Shown one piece after another: positions 1 to 15,300 of a DNA stretch of 64,000 bases. The stretch covers positions 16,372,275 to 16,436,274 of the forward strand of contig OX104123.1 in assembly GCA_944474755.1 (NCBI GenBank), in the 5' to 3' direction. The stretch is from Limnoperna fortunei. Its lineage: Eukaryota > Mollusca > Bivalvia > Mytilida > Modiolidae. The position numbers and the translations under genes were made by a program. Each line of letters opens with the position of its first letter. The stretch's first letter is position 1. Below the pieces are notes generated by a model that was not told the origin of the DNA, did not search any database, and worked only from the letters and a program-made list of their open reading frames with translations.

Positions 1-300
1 TTTATCACTTAACCGATTGCAGGTAATAAATATAAGTGTAAGCAATCTAAATTTTCATTAGCAAATTATTTTGTTGTATAATAACACAAAACGAACTTAC
101 AATGCTCTTAGATTTGTGAGTCCTGCAAATGCTCCACTTTGAATTGAAGTCAAATAGTTAGAGCTTAGAACTCTGCAAAAAAGTTTAAAAATTATATAAT
201 TATCTTAAAACTGATGAATGTTGCTGAAAATACAATACCAAAAATCTTTACTCTAGACATCAATACAACTTTGTGTCTGGTGACAATGATTATTGTGTAC
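1..300. repeat. Duplicated block around type-C LRR exon
   Basis: Matches 13440-13760 closely, starting with TTTAACCGATTGCAGG-like sequence, through the LRR exon to the following intron. The copy at 13440 has about 28 extra bases (TTTATGTAGATTTACCTGTC...). A third, more diverged copy is at 40650-40960. Confidence 0.8.
101..172 (-). CDS. LRR exon, type C (last LRR exon in window)
   Basis: 72 bp, acceptor TTTTTTGCAG, donor CATT|GTAAGTTCG. Encodes VLSSNYLTSIQSGAFAGL then TNLRA. It ends in phase 2 with TT, so the gene continues left of the window edge. Confidence 0.8.
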
Positions 301-3300
301 TAAAAGATTTTTTGAATGAATTCAAATTATGTTTCGCTATTTTCAACACTACACAAAAAAGCTACTGCATATATAAGGTTGGGACTTTTTTATGCTAGAG
401 TTTTTGACAAAATACGAGGTAATTTTTCAATTGATATGATGTCATATATATTTATGGCTAATATATCTTTTAAACTGAGTATTTCATATCTCCTTTCTGA
501 TCTCTGGACATTATATCTGCTCCAAAAAAACGGAAGGCGTAAACATGAAAAAATGAATGTAAATAAAATATCCAGATTCCCTTTCTGCAATTGCCTTCTC
601 GTTAGAAGATGTTAGCCCTTTTTTCGTATTACCAATACAAAATCTGTGATTTATTAATGTTTAAATATCTTGCCAAGAACTTAAGCAGAAATTAGATATT
701 AAACTTTTTATATTATAATCATTATTATTATATATAATTTCCTCTGAAAAAGGAATTAGTTGTAGTATTATATACACGATATAAAACAGATTTACAATAG
801 ATAAATAAGAACATGCATGGTTTGGTCTCCATTATACAACTTCCTGATGACGCTGTTTAAAATATAAAAATCATTTATAACTTTTCTTAGTTTTGTTTTC
901 AGAGAATAAGAAATCTAATTTCAGCAAGAAATAGGCATATTCTTATCGTCAGCAAGTCATCTAGTTAATTTTAATTATAAATCGTTTGTTTCCTTGTTTG
1001 AAGCTATGGCATTGTGTTTCAGTGGTACATCAATATCTCGACACCAAGTTACGTGTGAATTTGTAAGTATATCTAGACTTTAACATTTTACTGGAATATC
1101 CCTTAGTCTATGTCGTCGTTTGGTCGGTTACCACAGTTAACTTCGTAATCAGCTTCTTCCAGCCTCTCTGTCTTCTGATTTCCTCAAAGTGTCACACAGT
1201 TTTAAGTCTGTTTAAATATTGTACTCTCATGTGTGTTTCTTACTGCTTTTCTTGTCCATCATAGAACAGAACCTTCTACAAATGTGTTGGCGTAATTTCA
1301 TGAAGGTGGGATACGCGCACACACTATTTAATTTTTCCTTCTTTCAATTGTTCAAGTGTATGCATGATTATTTGTATCATCTCTGTATAAAATGCAAAGC
1401 AGTCTTAGGAAACTTATTAAATGCTTGTACTACATCTTTTAATAACATGAAAACTGTCGGCGTTAATTACAGGTAGTTGGTCAATATGTTTAGATCTTCA
1501 GTAGGTGAATGGTTGCACAGGTTCGAACAGTACTCTGTCGACCTCTGCAACATATCTGATTTTATACTAGACACCATAAGATAAGGATAATTCAGACCAA
1601 CTTTGCCTAATGTTGGCAAAAAAGGGTTTCCGAGTAGATTTTTTAAACAAACATTTAAGAAAAAAGTTTATTAAGAACTTTGCAAAACTGTTCAAATTTG
1701 TAATTTTGGAAATCACAATCTTTTTCCTGCATGATACCGTCTCATGAATATGCATTCTGAAGCACATTCAATATGTCAGTAAAGCATTAAAGATGAACCA
1801 TGGCTAGTTAGGCTTGTGCATAATGACGCCTTCTAGTATAAACCATCTCCAGACCTTGATAGTACAATTGCAGGTTACCTACATACAGAGCATCTCTACA
1901 AAATAAAAAATTAAGATTTACAATTAGGAAACAAACAGTAAAGGACAATTTAAAAAGAATCTGAAAATTAACAAAATGTTACCTGACCATGAACTTTTTC
2001 TAAATATTTAAATGAATATAATTTCGGAATGCAAAGTATTCTAAAGTTATCAGTAATAGCCTAAATAGGATTTTTTTACAAAACATTTTTAGCCTACACG
2101 GCCTGCCATACCACAATCAATTACCGGACGTGATTCACTTGACCGTTACATTACTTTTAGACTTGTCTCCCTTAATTACTTGACAACGGGCACATTTAAG
2201 TGCTGCGATTTTTTGCACCACGTTAAAATTACTTCAAACAAACTTAAATCAAATCTATATATAATTACCTTTGTCCCATAGAAGATCCGATATGTGACTA
2301 CATCGGGAACAGTGTTTTAAAAATTTTCAAAGGTCTGCCAACATTTTCTAAAGTTGTTCCTTGACGATGGAAAAATGTCTATAGCTACGTTTTTTAGATG
2401 GACTGTAATTTTCTGCTGTCATTGCGCGACGGAGGAAGCATTCGCGTCTTAGAATATCATAGTATTGTGTATTCTTGAGTTGAACTGTATTAGCTGTGTA
2501 CATGTTTCAAGTCCAGTCAAAAACTTCGCGTCAATACGAAAATGGCTGTCTTTCCAAATGACTGCATCTCATGAATATTTTGAAGGGAGATAATTCGATG
2601 TCACCACAAATCGGACTGTGTATAATGATTTCGTTACATTTGTCTAATGTAAAGTGTTTAGATTTCTATTAACATTGTAAATATATGCAATGATGATCCA
2701 GGAAACATGTAGGTATGCAAACTCATTATCATTATAAGCATTAATATTATATTCTAATGACATATACTGGTGCCACATTTGGAGGGTACCTAGTACTCGA
2801 TCCACTTGGCGACCGAGTATTAGGAAGATGCAGTGTGAGTGATTGTAGTGTGGGCATTTTGTAAAAGTTACAAAAGATCATATTTCCCTCTCATACCCTT
2901 GTTTGAAACCTTCGCAGATGGCTATAAAAACCGCGTTCCGGTTTGTCTATGCAATTTCCCGTTTATTTATTGTTTGTAGATTTGTACTCGTCTAAATATA
3001 GCTGTAGATCATTTTATCCCTATTCATTTTAGCCAAATACACCAAAAAACCCCGCACATAGTCACAAATGCCAGCAATACATTTTAGAAGTCATCTAACA
3101 ATTATGCTCTACTTATTTTGTGCATGCACTTTTTTTTAGAGTTTATCAATCAAGATTGTAAAAAACTGAAACAATAACTTGCATTTTATATATTATATTT
3201 CTATTTTCAGTCATTGACATTTGGTTGTTTGGTGGCTACTAAAAAATTATCTGATTTTATACTAGACACCATAAGATAAGGATAATTCAGACCAACTTTG

Positions 3301-6300
3301 ACTAAAGTTGGCAAAAAAGGGTTTCCGAGTAGATTTTTTTAAACAAAAGCACATGAAGTGAATTTCAAGCATAGTCAATTAAATCAAAAATTAAATACAC
3401 CCTTATATACTGGGGGTTCTGAAACCTATGGGTTTTTCATCGAACCATAAAATGACCAGGCCAATGAACAATACTCTAAGACAATCGCAAAAGACAATCG
3501 CACATTAATGTCAGGTTGGAGAAATAACTTAATTAACACACATTTAAGAAAAAAGTTTATTAAGAACTTTGCAAAACTGTTCAAATTTTTAATTTTGGAA
3601 ATCACAATCTTTTTCCTGCATGATACCGTCTCATGAATATGCATTCTGAAGCACATTCAATATGTCAGTAAAGCATTAAAGATGAACCATGGCTAGTTAG
3701 GCTTGTGCATAATGACGCCTTCTAGTATAAACCATCTCCAGACCTTGATAGTACAATTGCAGGTTACCTACATACAGAGCATCTCTACAAAATAAAAAAT
3801 TAAGATTTACATTAAGGAAACAAACAGTAAAGGACAATTTAAAAAGAATCTGAAAATTAACAAAATGTTACCTGACCATGAACTTTTTCTAAATATTTAT
3901 ATGAATATGATTTCGGAATGCAAAGTATTCTAAAATTATCAGTAATAGCCTAAATAGGATTTTTCTACAAAACATTTTTAGCCTACACGGCCTGCCATAC
4001 CACAATCAATTACCGGACGTGAATCACTTGACCGTTACATTACTTTTAGACTTGTCTCCCTTAATTACTTGACAACGGGCACATTTAAGTGCTGCGATTT
4101 TTTGCACCACGTTAAAATTACTTCAAACAAACTTAAATCAAATCTATATATAATTACCTTTGTCCCATTGAAGATCCGATTTGTGACTACGTCGGGAACA
4201 GTGTTTTAAAAATTTTCAAAGGTCTGCCAACATTTTCTAAAGTTGTTCCTTGGCGATGGAAAAATGTCTATAGCTACGCTTTTTAGATGGACTGTAATTT
4301 TCTGCTGTCATTGCTCGACGGAGGAAGCATTCGCGTCTTAGAATATCATAGTATTGTGTATTCTTGAGTTGAACTGTATTAGCTGTGTACATGTTTCAAG
4401 TCCAGTCGAAAACTTCGCGTCAATACGAAAATGGCTGTCTTTCCAAGTGACTGCATCTCATGAATATTTTGATGGGAGATAATTCGATGTCACCACAAAT
4501 CGGACTGTGTATAATGATTTCGTTACATTTTTCTGATGTAAAGTGTTTAGATTTCTATTAACATTGTAAATATATGCAATGATGATCCAGGAAACATGTA
4601 GGTATGCAAACTCATTATCATTATAAGCATTAATATTATATTCTAATGACATATACTGGTGCCACATTTGGAGGGTACCTAGTACTCGATCCACTTGGCG
4701 ACCGGGTATTAGGAAGGTGCAGTGTGAGTGATTGCAGTATGGGCATTGTGTAAAAGTTACAAAAGATCATATTTCCCTCTCATACCGTTGTTTGAAACCT
4801 TCGCAGATGGCTGTAAAAACTGCGTTCCGGTTTGTCTATGCAATTTCCCGTTTATTTATTGTTTGTAGATTTGTACTCGTCTAAATATAGCTGAACTATT
4901 GGCAAGCGGACGTTAAGTACAATCAATCAATAAATTAATCAATACAAAACTAAATAAAATATACATTAAAATATTTTTTTACATGTCGAATAAATTTGAC
5001 ATTTTATTATTATTTTATATTTTGATCATGTTGAAATCTTTAATTTTCAAAATTCCAAAACGATATACAAAACCCATCTATGACTATCTATACTTTGCGT
5101 CAAAAAACCCCAAAAAATTTTAATTAATCAACATTTTTTCATTTTGTCTTTCTTATGCCTATGTAATGAAACAGGTTATTGTGAATACTGCCAATTGGTT
5201 ACCACAAAATAAAGTTTAACGGCAAATTAACAATTAAAATGTTTTAATATATTTTTTCCACTGTATGCAACAGTCGCAAAACTTGTATTAATGTTGATAA
5301 GAGTAGGCTACAAAATCCTTTATAAAGCCTTCATCCTTTTCTAGTGGAATTGAAACTTACTTTTATTGGTACGTCCCATTAATATCTCCTAAGGCGATCA
5401 CCACCCGAAAATAGCTGATGAAATACTGCTGACGAGACGTCTTATAAACATTTATACGAAATATATTTGATATGAAGAAATAAGCAGGAAAACAAATCGT
5501 CAACAAAGATAAAAATTTAAAAAAATAGAACGTTACAAGCTCAAAAACCACTAAAACTTAAAATTAATGTATTCTTATCATTTACAAATATTAATTCAAA
5601 ACGAAAACAGGATAAGACAACTTACAGCTTGTTTAGATTCGCAAGAACTGTGAATAATCCATCTTTAATTGACGTCAACTTGTTATTGTTTAAATACCTA
5701 TAACATAAAACGTCAATGCAACATTATTATTTGAGATTTTAAAATACAACTTGGGGAAAAACGATGATTACTTAATATAGAAACGGTTTTCGTTGACTTG
5801 CTTGTCCTTACCTACACTGGTTCATTTGATCTTAACGTTTCTAATATTCTCTATCATTAAGAAGTTTAAACTTAGAAAAAGAATAAATCAGTTAGATGGT
5901 TGCATGTATGACTCCATCTGTTTAACATACGACTAACGCAATACAAATACCAATAAAAACAAACAAAATTGTTGCAGTGTAAAGACAGTGTTCCTGCGTA
6001 AAAGAGGTGGTGCGAAAATTGAAGTTCTTATGAAAAAACTTCAGGACTTTGTTAGGTGACGGGATGGCTGATTGTATAAGGCAGCTAATCGTTAACTAAT
6101 GATTATGTGCCTGTTAACACCGATTAAGCGTGTTTGAGTCTCACTTGGGGTAGGGTGTATTTTACTACAATTTTAATTGCCACGGATTGCAAAGTCGGCG
6201 GTTTTCTCCTGGTACAATGTCATCTTCGTCCCAAAAAGCTGTACACCACTATAAATTTGAAAAGGTGATAGTAGTTAAAACACTATTATAACAAACCAAC

Positions 6301-9300
6301 ACTATTTTTAATATTGCAGCGAACATATTGTGGAATGTCTTGAATGAGGTTGATGAACTAGTTAGGGCGGATTCATTTGTTTGGAGAATGACCAATATAG
6401 CTTTCTGTTGACCACTTTAAATTATTCGTTACGTCAACAAGCAAATTAAAAAATGCTTAGTTTAATGGTTTTTCATGGAGCCTTGGGTAGTGTTTTTATT
6501 TAAAAAAAGTTATAAGTCGCTATTTAGTGGATATAAAGCTTTATAAAGTATAGATGGTTCATATTCTTTGCTTATTTCTTGTGTATTTTGCGATAAAATA
6601 ATCATATTTAATACAGATGTCATCGCCTTAATTTATTCCTTAGAAGATGATCATTCAATTTTAAATAGAATAAAGGTGCAATATTGTTCTAATATTGTGA
6701 TTTATATTTTGTTTGAAAATCGATTTAATCTCTTATCTTACAATTACTGACAAGTTTCCTCTACACGTCATTACTAATATTTTTGGTGTAAATATTTTTA
6801 ATGTTAAGTTATATATGTTAAAAAGATGATTTACTCATCACCACGCGGAAGGGTCCCAATATTCGATTTTTTGTATAGCGAGCAATAGAGAGGTATCAAA
6901 CATGATGCCTATCTATGAATATAAATACCCACACATTCAACAATGGGGGCATTCTAAGCGTCAGTAATTCATGCATACACTAATACGCGGGAGGATTTCT
7001 GCATCAGCCCTGTGTCTTTTGTGACAATATGTACAAAAGGATCACAAAATATTAATATGTAAAAAACATAACCAAAATGACGTAAAACTTAACTTCCTCC
7101 CTGATCTCTGGACATTATATCTGCTCCAAAACGGAACGGAAGGCGAAAACATGAAAAAATGAATGTAAATAAAATATCCAGATTCCCTTTCTGCAATTGC
7201 CTTCTCGTTAGAAAATGTTAGCCCTTTTTTGTATTACCAATTCAAAATCTGTGATTCATTCATGTTTAAATATATCTTGCCAAGCAACCATTTATGGCTA
7301 ATATATCTTTTAAACTGAGTATTTCATATCTCCTCCCTGATCTATGGACATTATATCTGCTCCAAAACGGAACGGAAGGCGAAAACATGAAAAAATGAAT
7401 GTAAATAAAATATCCAGATTCCCTTTCTGCAATTGCCTTCTCGTTAGAAAATGTTAGCCCTTTTTTGTATTACCAATTCAAAATCTGTGATTCATTCATG
7501 TTTAAATATATCTTGCCAAGCATTTAAGCAGAAATTAGATTTTAAAATTTTTATATTATAATCATTATCATTATATTTAATTTTTCCAAAACTAATTTAC
7601 ATTGCTCTGAAAAAGGAATTCGTATAGTATTATATACACGATATAAAACAGATTTACAATAGATAAAGAAGAACATGCATGGTTTGGTCTCCAGAATACA
7701 ACTTCCTGATGACGCTGTTTGAAATATAAAAATCATATGTAACTTTTCTTTGTTTAGTTTTCAGAGAAGAAGAAATCAAATTTCAGCAAGAAATAGGCAT
7801 ATTCTTCTCGTCAGCAAGTCATCTTGTTAATTTTAATTTTTAATTGTTTGTTTCCTTGTTTGAAGCTTTGGCAGTGTGCTTCAATGGTACATCAATATCT
7901 CGACACGAAGTTACGTGTGAATTTGTAAGTATATCTAGCCTTTAACATTTTATTAAAATATCCCTTATTCTAATTCCTCGTTTTGTCGGTTACCACAGTT
8001 AACTTGGCAATCAGCTTCTTCCAGCCAGTATGTCTTCTGACTTACTGAAAGTGTCACACAGTTTTAAGTCTGTTTAAATATTGTACTCTCATGTGTGCTT
8101 CTTACTGCTTTTCGTCTCCCTCATTGAACAGAACCTTCTACAAATGTGTTGGCTTGATTTCATGAAGGTGGGATATGCACACACACTATTAAATTTTTCT
8201 TTCTTTCAATTGTTGAAGTGTATGCATGATTGTTTGTATCATCTCTGTATAGGTGGTAGCTGGTCAATATGTTTAGATCTTCAGTAGGTGAATGGTTGTA
8301 CATGTTCGAACAGTACTCTGTCGACCTCTGCAACATATTTTGGACTTCTGTCAGACATTGCCTATCATGCATTATTGATGTGAGTCCTTGTTTTATGCTA
8401 GTTATATCACTGAACAGTTGAGAATCATTCTTACTGCTGTTATTCTTAAAGCATTCTTATATTTTAATGATATTTTTCCACGATCCATGTTAACGTTTAA
8501 TTTTCTGTGCATATCTTGAGTTTTCTGTTGCGAGCTTTATACTGCCGGGCTGCTTCTTCTCAGAGTTCATTTTCGTTCAATGTTTCGCACAAATCTAGAA
8601 GTCAACAGTGATTCAGCGTATGATCGCTAATCGATATTTGCCAAGGATCACACTGTTTGTGTCGGTCTATGCTTTGTCAAAAGTTTTTTTCAAATTTCAC
8701 TACATCAAATATTGTTTACAGTCCTGTGGTGCAGACTGAAAGATCGTCATGTGTAAGTCGTGATTACTTCCAGTGTTTGCTCATGGAACGTTTATCGTCT
8801 TGGAGTTTTTAACACTTGACTTTGATCGCCTTTTTACAAGAATGTAGTAAATTTCGTTGTTGTTTCTCCATTTTTGGCTTTGCTATGCACGTATGGTGTA
8901 TCCTTTGTGTGGGCAAACTAATTTGGTTTGTTTCACATTATTGGATGTTGCAAAGTAAGTCGTAAACTTATGTTATTTATTTCTGCATAGCAGTAGCACA
9001 CACACATGTTTTTACAGTTCTGAAAAATATCCTAACAGCTTAAAGAAACATTTATGTTACTTTGTAAAGCAGCTATATTGAACTCGAAAGATAATGTGTG
9101 CATGTGTTTTTTGAGTCATTATTGTACTTGCCTATACTGTGAACGGGGGAAGGGGGGTGTAACTAATTTCTGTATGCCAAATTCGTGTTTGATAAGTCTA
9201 ACAATGAATGCCGCTTTAATGTACCACTATTTTTTCTATTCTTCCAAAAAATTTTAAAGTTGAATTCTTTTTTTACTCGGAATCGAACACGAGGCAGGAA

Positions 9301-12300
9301 GATATAAACGAATAGTAACTCTAAAGTAAAGTCATCCTCGAAATATAGTTTGGATGATCAACTCAAATTGTAACGCGAATTCCAACCAAAAATTCGAATT
9401 TGAACTCGATATTCAACTCAAACTCGTAGTTCAAATATAACTTGAACTTGAATATTAACTTTTCGAGGTGAAGTATGTACGGACGGCTTGGAAGAAGGGT
9501 ATATATTTTGTATAACCAAACCTCCTACAGTTATCGACCCAGATTCCTGAAATTTCTCAGAAAAAATGAACTCATATTGAAGCGTTCCTGTATTATTGAA
9601 TAGTTTGCAGAAATTTTCCTCAATTCTCCAGCTTGGGAACTTTTTTTGGCAAGTTTTAACATCATGGTAGTTTTGGGTAATACTACAACATTTTTTCTAC
9701 AAAACCAAAAATTTCTTCCAACAAATTATAACCATTCCCCAATGTTTACGTTACTTGCTTTGTATCCCGACTATTCAGACTTTTGAGAAGTAGAAACAGA
9801 CATTTAAGATATAAGTATCTAGCTAAGGCTATATTATTAATTGGCACAACTTTTTCATACCATAACGAACTATTGTAGAAGCCTATTGAAATGGAAAAGA
9901 TGCACTATTTTGCTCCCATTTGAAATTGCGCTATTAGCATTCGCCAATCTTTTATCAAACCATGACAGAATAAAGTAAATTCAATTGGTTATTGTTTTTC
10001 CCCATTTTCATCACTTATGAGGAGTCAGTTTCTTCATTTAAAACATTCAATGAACACTTTCTAAATAATGTGACTTCCTAAAGTCATCGAACTTTATTTA
10101 AATGTTAAAAAAAGAATTTAGTCTTACGGACACGGGGCAAGTCTAACGTTTACCCTCAATGCCACTGACATAAAATTCATGGGGTGTTTCGTGCAAATGC
10201 TTTCATTATATCCCGCAAAGGCCTTAGATGTTCATGCTGTATCTGTTTATCTCACGTGTCAAATCTATTGTCCCAGGCATTCTTAATGTTCGCACATTTC
10301 ACGTTCTAATAGTATTGTAATTTCTTGAGTCTTCACCAGCCACTTACTTAAATGTGGTTGCTTTACCGCACAAAGACCTATTTAGAATTGAACATGGGAT
10401 TCATCTTAATACGTATCTAGGAAGAGCCAAGTCTGGGGGCACAATTCTTTCCAAGCTTTTTGACCTCAACATGTTCACATAATCCGCTCGTCTGGCTCCT
10501 AGAACCACGAAAGATACCCTCAGGTGCCGTCTGAGCACCCGGTCTTTTGATTACCCCAAATCTACTGAGCAAAGCTGCAAGAGACTTGTCTATTGCGAGA
10601 TCTTCTGTGTTCCATGCATAATTGAGTTTTAATAAATATGAAAGTTTAAGAAATTTTGATGTACCTAAAATGGGTAATTTTCGGTTTTGAAATTTTTCTT
10701 CGAATTTTAAAAATATTTTCTATTTGAAATTTTGCATTTTCGTTTTGTATTATTACAACACTTACCAAGAACCTATTAGATTAATTTCTATTCTTTAATA
10801 TATTAATTTAATTAAGTTTGATTAGAAACAAACTAATAAATGTAATCGTATGTCATTACAACATTAATATAGTTTCGACTTTTCAAATCTCTATTAAGGT
10901 ACATTCTTCACACATTTTAAACGTCGTTATACGTTTTAGGTGATTTTTCTAATAATTCAATCTATTCTCAAGCACAGTTTGCTTTCCTCCTAAGAACGGA
11001 TACTTATTTCAACAATCAAACTTCACCTTTCATCTCGAGGGAATAAGCAGAGTGACTCAACAGTTTAAATTTACAATCAGCAAATAAAACAATATAATAT
11101 TTAATTTCTGAATATTAAATACATAAGAAAAAACTAAACTTGATAATTAAAATAATGAATTCAATCTTAAGGTATTTAGTACACTAAAACAGGAATAAAA
11201 ATTGAAGACTATTTAGTAAATGAGAATAGTTTTATATATAGGAATATGATAACAAAACTAAAAGTGAGTGACCATAACTTACATTTAGAACAAGGAAGAT
11301 TTCATAATATAACCAGATGTCAACGAATATGCTCTAAATGCCAAATTGTTGAAGATGAAAAACATTTTCTTTTACATTGTAAAATTAACACTCTACCTAG
11401 CGATTTTTTCGTTTTAAAAAATTTCAAATATAGACAATAGCTCTGCAAATTTAAATACAGATGAAAAAGAAAAATATATCCTTTGTCCAACATCAGAACA
11501 TTTAACTTATGATAAGGACTTTATAAAGCGATCATTTGAAATGCGAAAATATAGTCCACATCGGTTTAAATGTACTAGCTATATTAGAAAAAATAAATAT
11601 TGTATTATGAGTATATTTGCATTTGTGTCCTAATTTTTTTGTTTATAATCTTATAATGTTGCTTTGACCCATATGGGTGTAATTTGCAATAAAGAAAATG
11701 CTAATATAGTGTTAAATCTAGTTTTTTAATTCATCATGTGAAACATATTTTATAATTAATTGTCCTGTAGCTACATATATTAAAGGGTTCTCCTTTTTGT
11801 TGCTATTGAAAAATCTGTTTTCATCCCCAACATAAAGTGAAACTGGATGCAGTAACATACATTTTGAGACAAAAAAGAGACAGAAGTGCACGTAATTGCC
11901 AATATCTTCACAAAAATATTGCAGCTAAATTTCATTTATTTTTATTTGTCCTTTATATAAGAATTTCCGTTGACAATTAATAAAACCAAATTATTGGACA
12001 AATCCCTCTGTATGTAAACTTGTCCATTGACTTAATATATATAACTCCAGGGAATTGTGTGACCTCGGTAAATACATATATATAGCTCTTTAATTGCGCG
12101 ATAGTGTTATTTGAAAAATATTGCGTCAATGTTTTTCTGTGTAATTGAGAACTTCGTTACATTGCTATATTTTGTCTTGCCATTTTTCTTTATTATCATG
12201 CATTAATTGTCTGCATCTTAATTTGTCTGTTTTCATATGGTGCATAAGATTTTGTAATAAAGAATAGAATAGAGCTTATTTGGTTTAGAAGCTTCATTTA

Positions 12301-15300
12301 ATGTTTATAACCCATGTCATATTTTGAAGCTAAACCATTTTTTTCATGTAGATTAAAAAACAGAAAAAAATTCAAGAGAGGTAGTTAATTTTGCATCACT
12401 CTTGTATGTAGCATCATGGATCCAGACCACAAAAGTAGATAATTCCACCAACAAAAGTAAAATAATGACATATTTTCATGAGATAAACATATTGCCATTA
12501 AAACAAAAGATATAAATGTCTACATTGTTTACTTGTAAAGAGAGTTTATGAACATAACTACAAATAATTTTTGTTAAGAATCACATTGACACTAAGAAAC
12601 AAATATATTTTGTAAACGAAAATTACATAAAGAGCAATATGGGCAGGGCTTCTATATATATGATGGTCGAGAAAATTCAAGAATAATCCAGCCTTTTCAG
12701 ACCTATCGAGACAGAATTCAGTCTTTTGAGAAAGATCAAATCTAGACAATCCTAATTCTAGATCGAGACTTTTCAGACTTTCCAAGATTGATTGCTACAG
12801 CGCTAAGCCTTCTTGAGACAATTAAGACTTGTTAAGTCTTATAAGACCAATTGTGATTTATTCAGAGAATAATGACAATAGTCGAGATAGGGCTAGGAAA
12901 GTGGCCGAGCGTCTATCAGTATTTTCACGTAGGACGAAAATCGGCTGAGTACAGACGACTAAATAAAAAATGGTCAGACTTATTCAGAATATAAAGTCAC
13001 ATGGTGCCTAAAATCAACGAAAGTTAAATAAAATTAAGACATAGCTGAAACAAATCAACAAAGTAGCATCCAAATAAGGTAATGCAACAAATTATCTAAC
13101 TTTAAAAAAACTTTTACGTGCATTTCTTATTTAGGTAAGAATAATATTCATATGTTATATATGTCAAGAGATTACATTTCAATACCTGAAAACGCATCGT
13201 TTTTACTTTAAATGGCGAATTCATGAAAGCTGTTACATAGGGACGTACAAAGGGGATCTCCTGGTACACTTACTCTTTTTGAAAATTCTTTAACTTTGGT
13301 GTTTATTCAAACGCTAATAGGCATAGGGAGAGCTCTTCGGTCTTAAGTCTCCGAGCTACATAGCGCGTTCTGCAGGTGGATAGATACGTTATATCGTTAT
13401 GTGGTCGTCAGAGAAAATGGAACAATTTCTGTTTTGGGTTGACTTATTTATCATTTAACCGATTGCAGGTAATAAATATAAGTGTAAGCTTTATGTAGAT
13501 TTACCTGTCACAAACAAGTCAAATCAATCTAAATTTTCATTAGCAAATTATTTTGTTGTATAATAACATAAAACGAACTTACAATGTTCTTAAATTTGTG
13601 AGTCCTGCAAATGCTCCACTTTGAATTGAAGTCAAATTGTTAGAGCTTAGTTCTCTGCAAAAACGTTTAAAAAGTATATAATTATCTTAAAACTGATGAC
13701 TGTTGCTGAAAATACAATACCACAAATCTTTACTCTAGACATCAATACAAGGAAACAACAATTATTAAGATGCTGGTGAGAACATATGTCTTTTTAAGCA
13801 ATGATCGCCTAAAACAAACGCATCATTCTACACCTGACATTACTATCTTATGCTAACTTTCACTTGTTCAATATGCTATATCTTAAACATTCTATGAAAG
13901 AGTAAGATTAATTTTTCATTGTCATTTACAATGTAATGCATACCTTTCTAGCTATACAACATACAATAATAGGACACATCAATATAAATTGCAAATCGAA
14001 AAAAAAGTTCGAAGTTGGACAGACAATGTGTTTTGTCCAACGGAATTGGTGCGGCGTTTGCAGTTTGTTTCTTATATTTATCAACAATATTGTACAGCAA
14101 GTCATGAACTTCAAGTTAATTATAATTATTATTCGTTCGTTTCATTGGTTGAACATATGGGACTTTACTCTGAAATGTATTTAAATGTACATCAGTATAT
14201 CGAAAGAAAGTCTGTTGTCTACCCTTGCATAAATTTGTAAGTAGATTCAGATTTAAACATTTTCTAGAGATTTTACTGGAATATCCTTTAGTCTATGTAA
14301 CCTTTAAATCACTGCAGTTAACTTTATATTCAGTTTCTTCCAGTCTTCAGTTTTCTGACATACTCAAGGCGTCACACAGTTATAAGCTTGTTGCAATATT
14401 GTACTCTCTTATCTGTTTCTTACTGCTTTTCTCCTTCCTTATTGAACAGAACGTTATATACATGTTCTGGCAAGCTCTGATGAACGTGGGATATGCACAC
14501 AACTTTTAATGGTTCGTTCTACTAATGGTTCAAGTGCTTGCCTCATTCTTCACTTTTCGTTCGTTTGGTTTTGTTATGACTGTATGAATTGCAAAGCAGT
14601 CTTGTGGGTAAGTCTATGTGTTTAGATCTTAAGTGGATGCATGGTCTGAAGAGTACTCTGTCGATCCCTGCAACATATCGTGAAATTTTTTCAGACATAT
14701 CCAATCTTTATCATGTATTATTAATGTGAGTCCTTGTTTTATAGTGGTTATCTCGTTGCACAGTTGATACTCATTCTTACTGTTGTTCTTCTTAAAGAAG
14801 TCTTAATTTGTAATGACATTGTTACACGATCTGTTTTTCAATTGCCTTTTAAGTTCATATCTCGAGTTTTATACCGCAGGGCGATATCCCATAAATCTAG
14901 AAATCAACAGTGATTCAGGATTTTATCGCTGAACGGTGTTTGCAATACGCAGAGTTCTAAAACAACCTTGTGTCTTTTGACCAAGTATACTTCTGCTGGT
15001 AGAGTTTTTATTCCCCGAGGTTAGCTCGCTCTGGCATCAACTCTTTTGTGTTGAAGAACACATCAAAGCTACGAAATTGTCCTTGTAACTGTCAAAACCG
15101 AAGGTTTTTCCTACCCCAGGTATAGGTTGATCTTAGTCATAATTTGCTTTCCAGTTCTGCATATGTTGGTTTTATTGTTCTATGCTCTTCGTATTCATAT
15201 AGTGTTTGGCATTTTTAATTTTTAGAGTAGATCGCCTCTGATGAGTCTTGAATAGACCAAACTCGCGTCAGGCGTAGCAAAATGTATTGCCTTGAACTTT

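Noticed and set aside
1219..1476. 85-residue plus ORF with copies near 8081, 14225 and 16210
   Set aside because: Part of a duplicated intron block; the copies have frameshifts and different ends, so there is no sign of selection on the protein.
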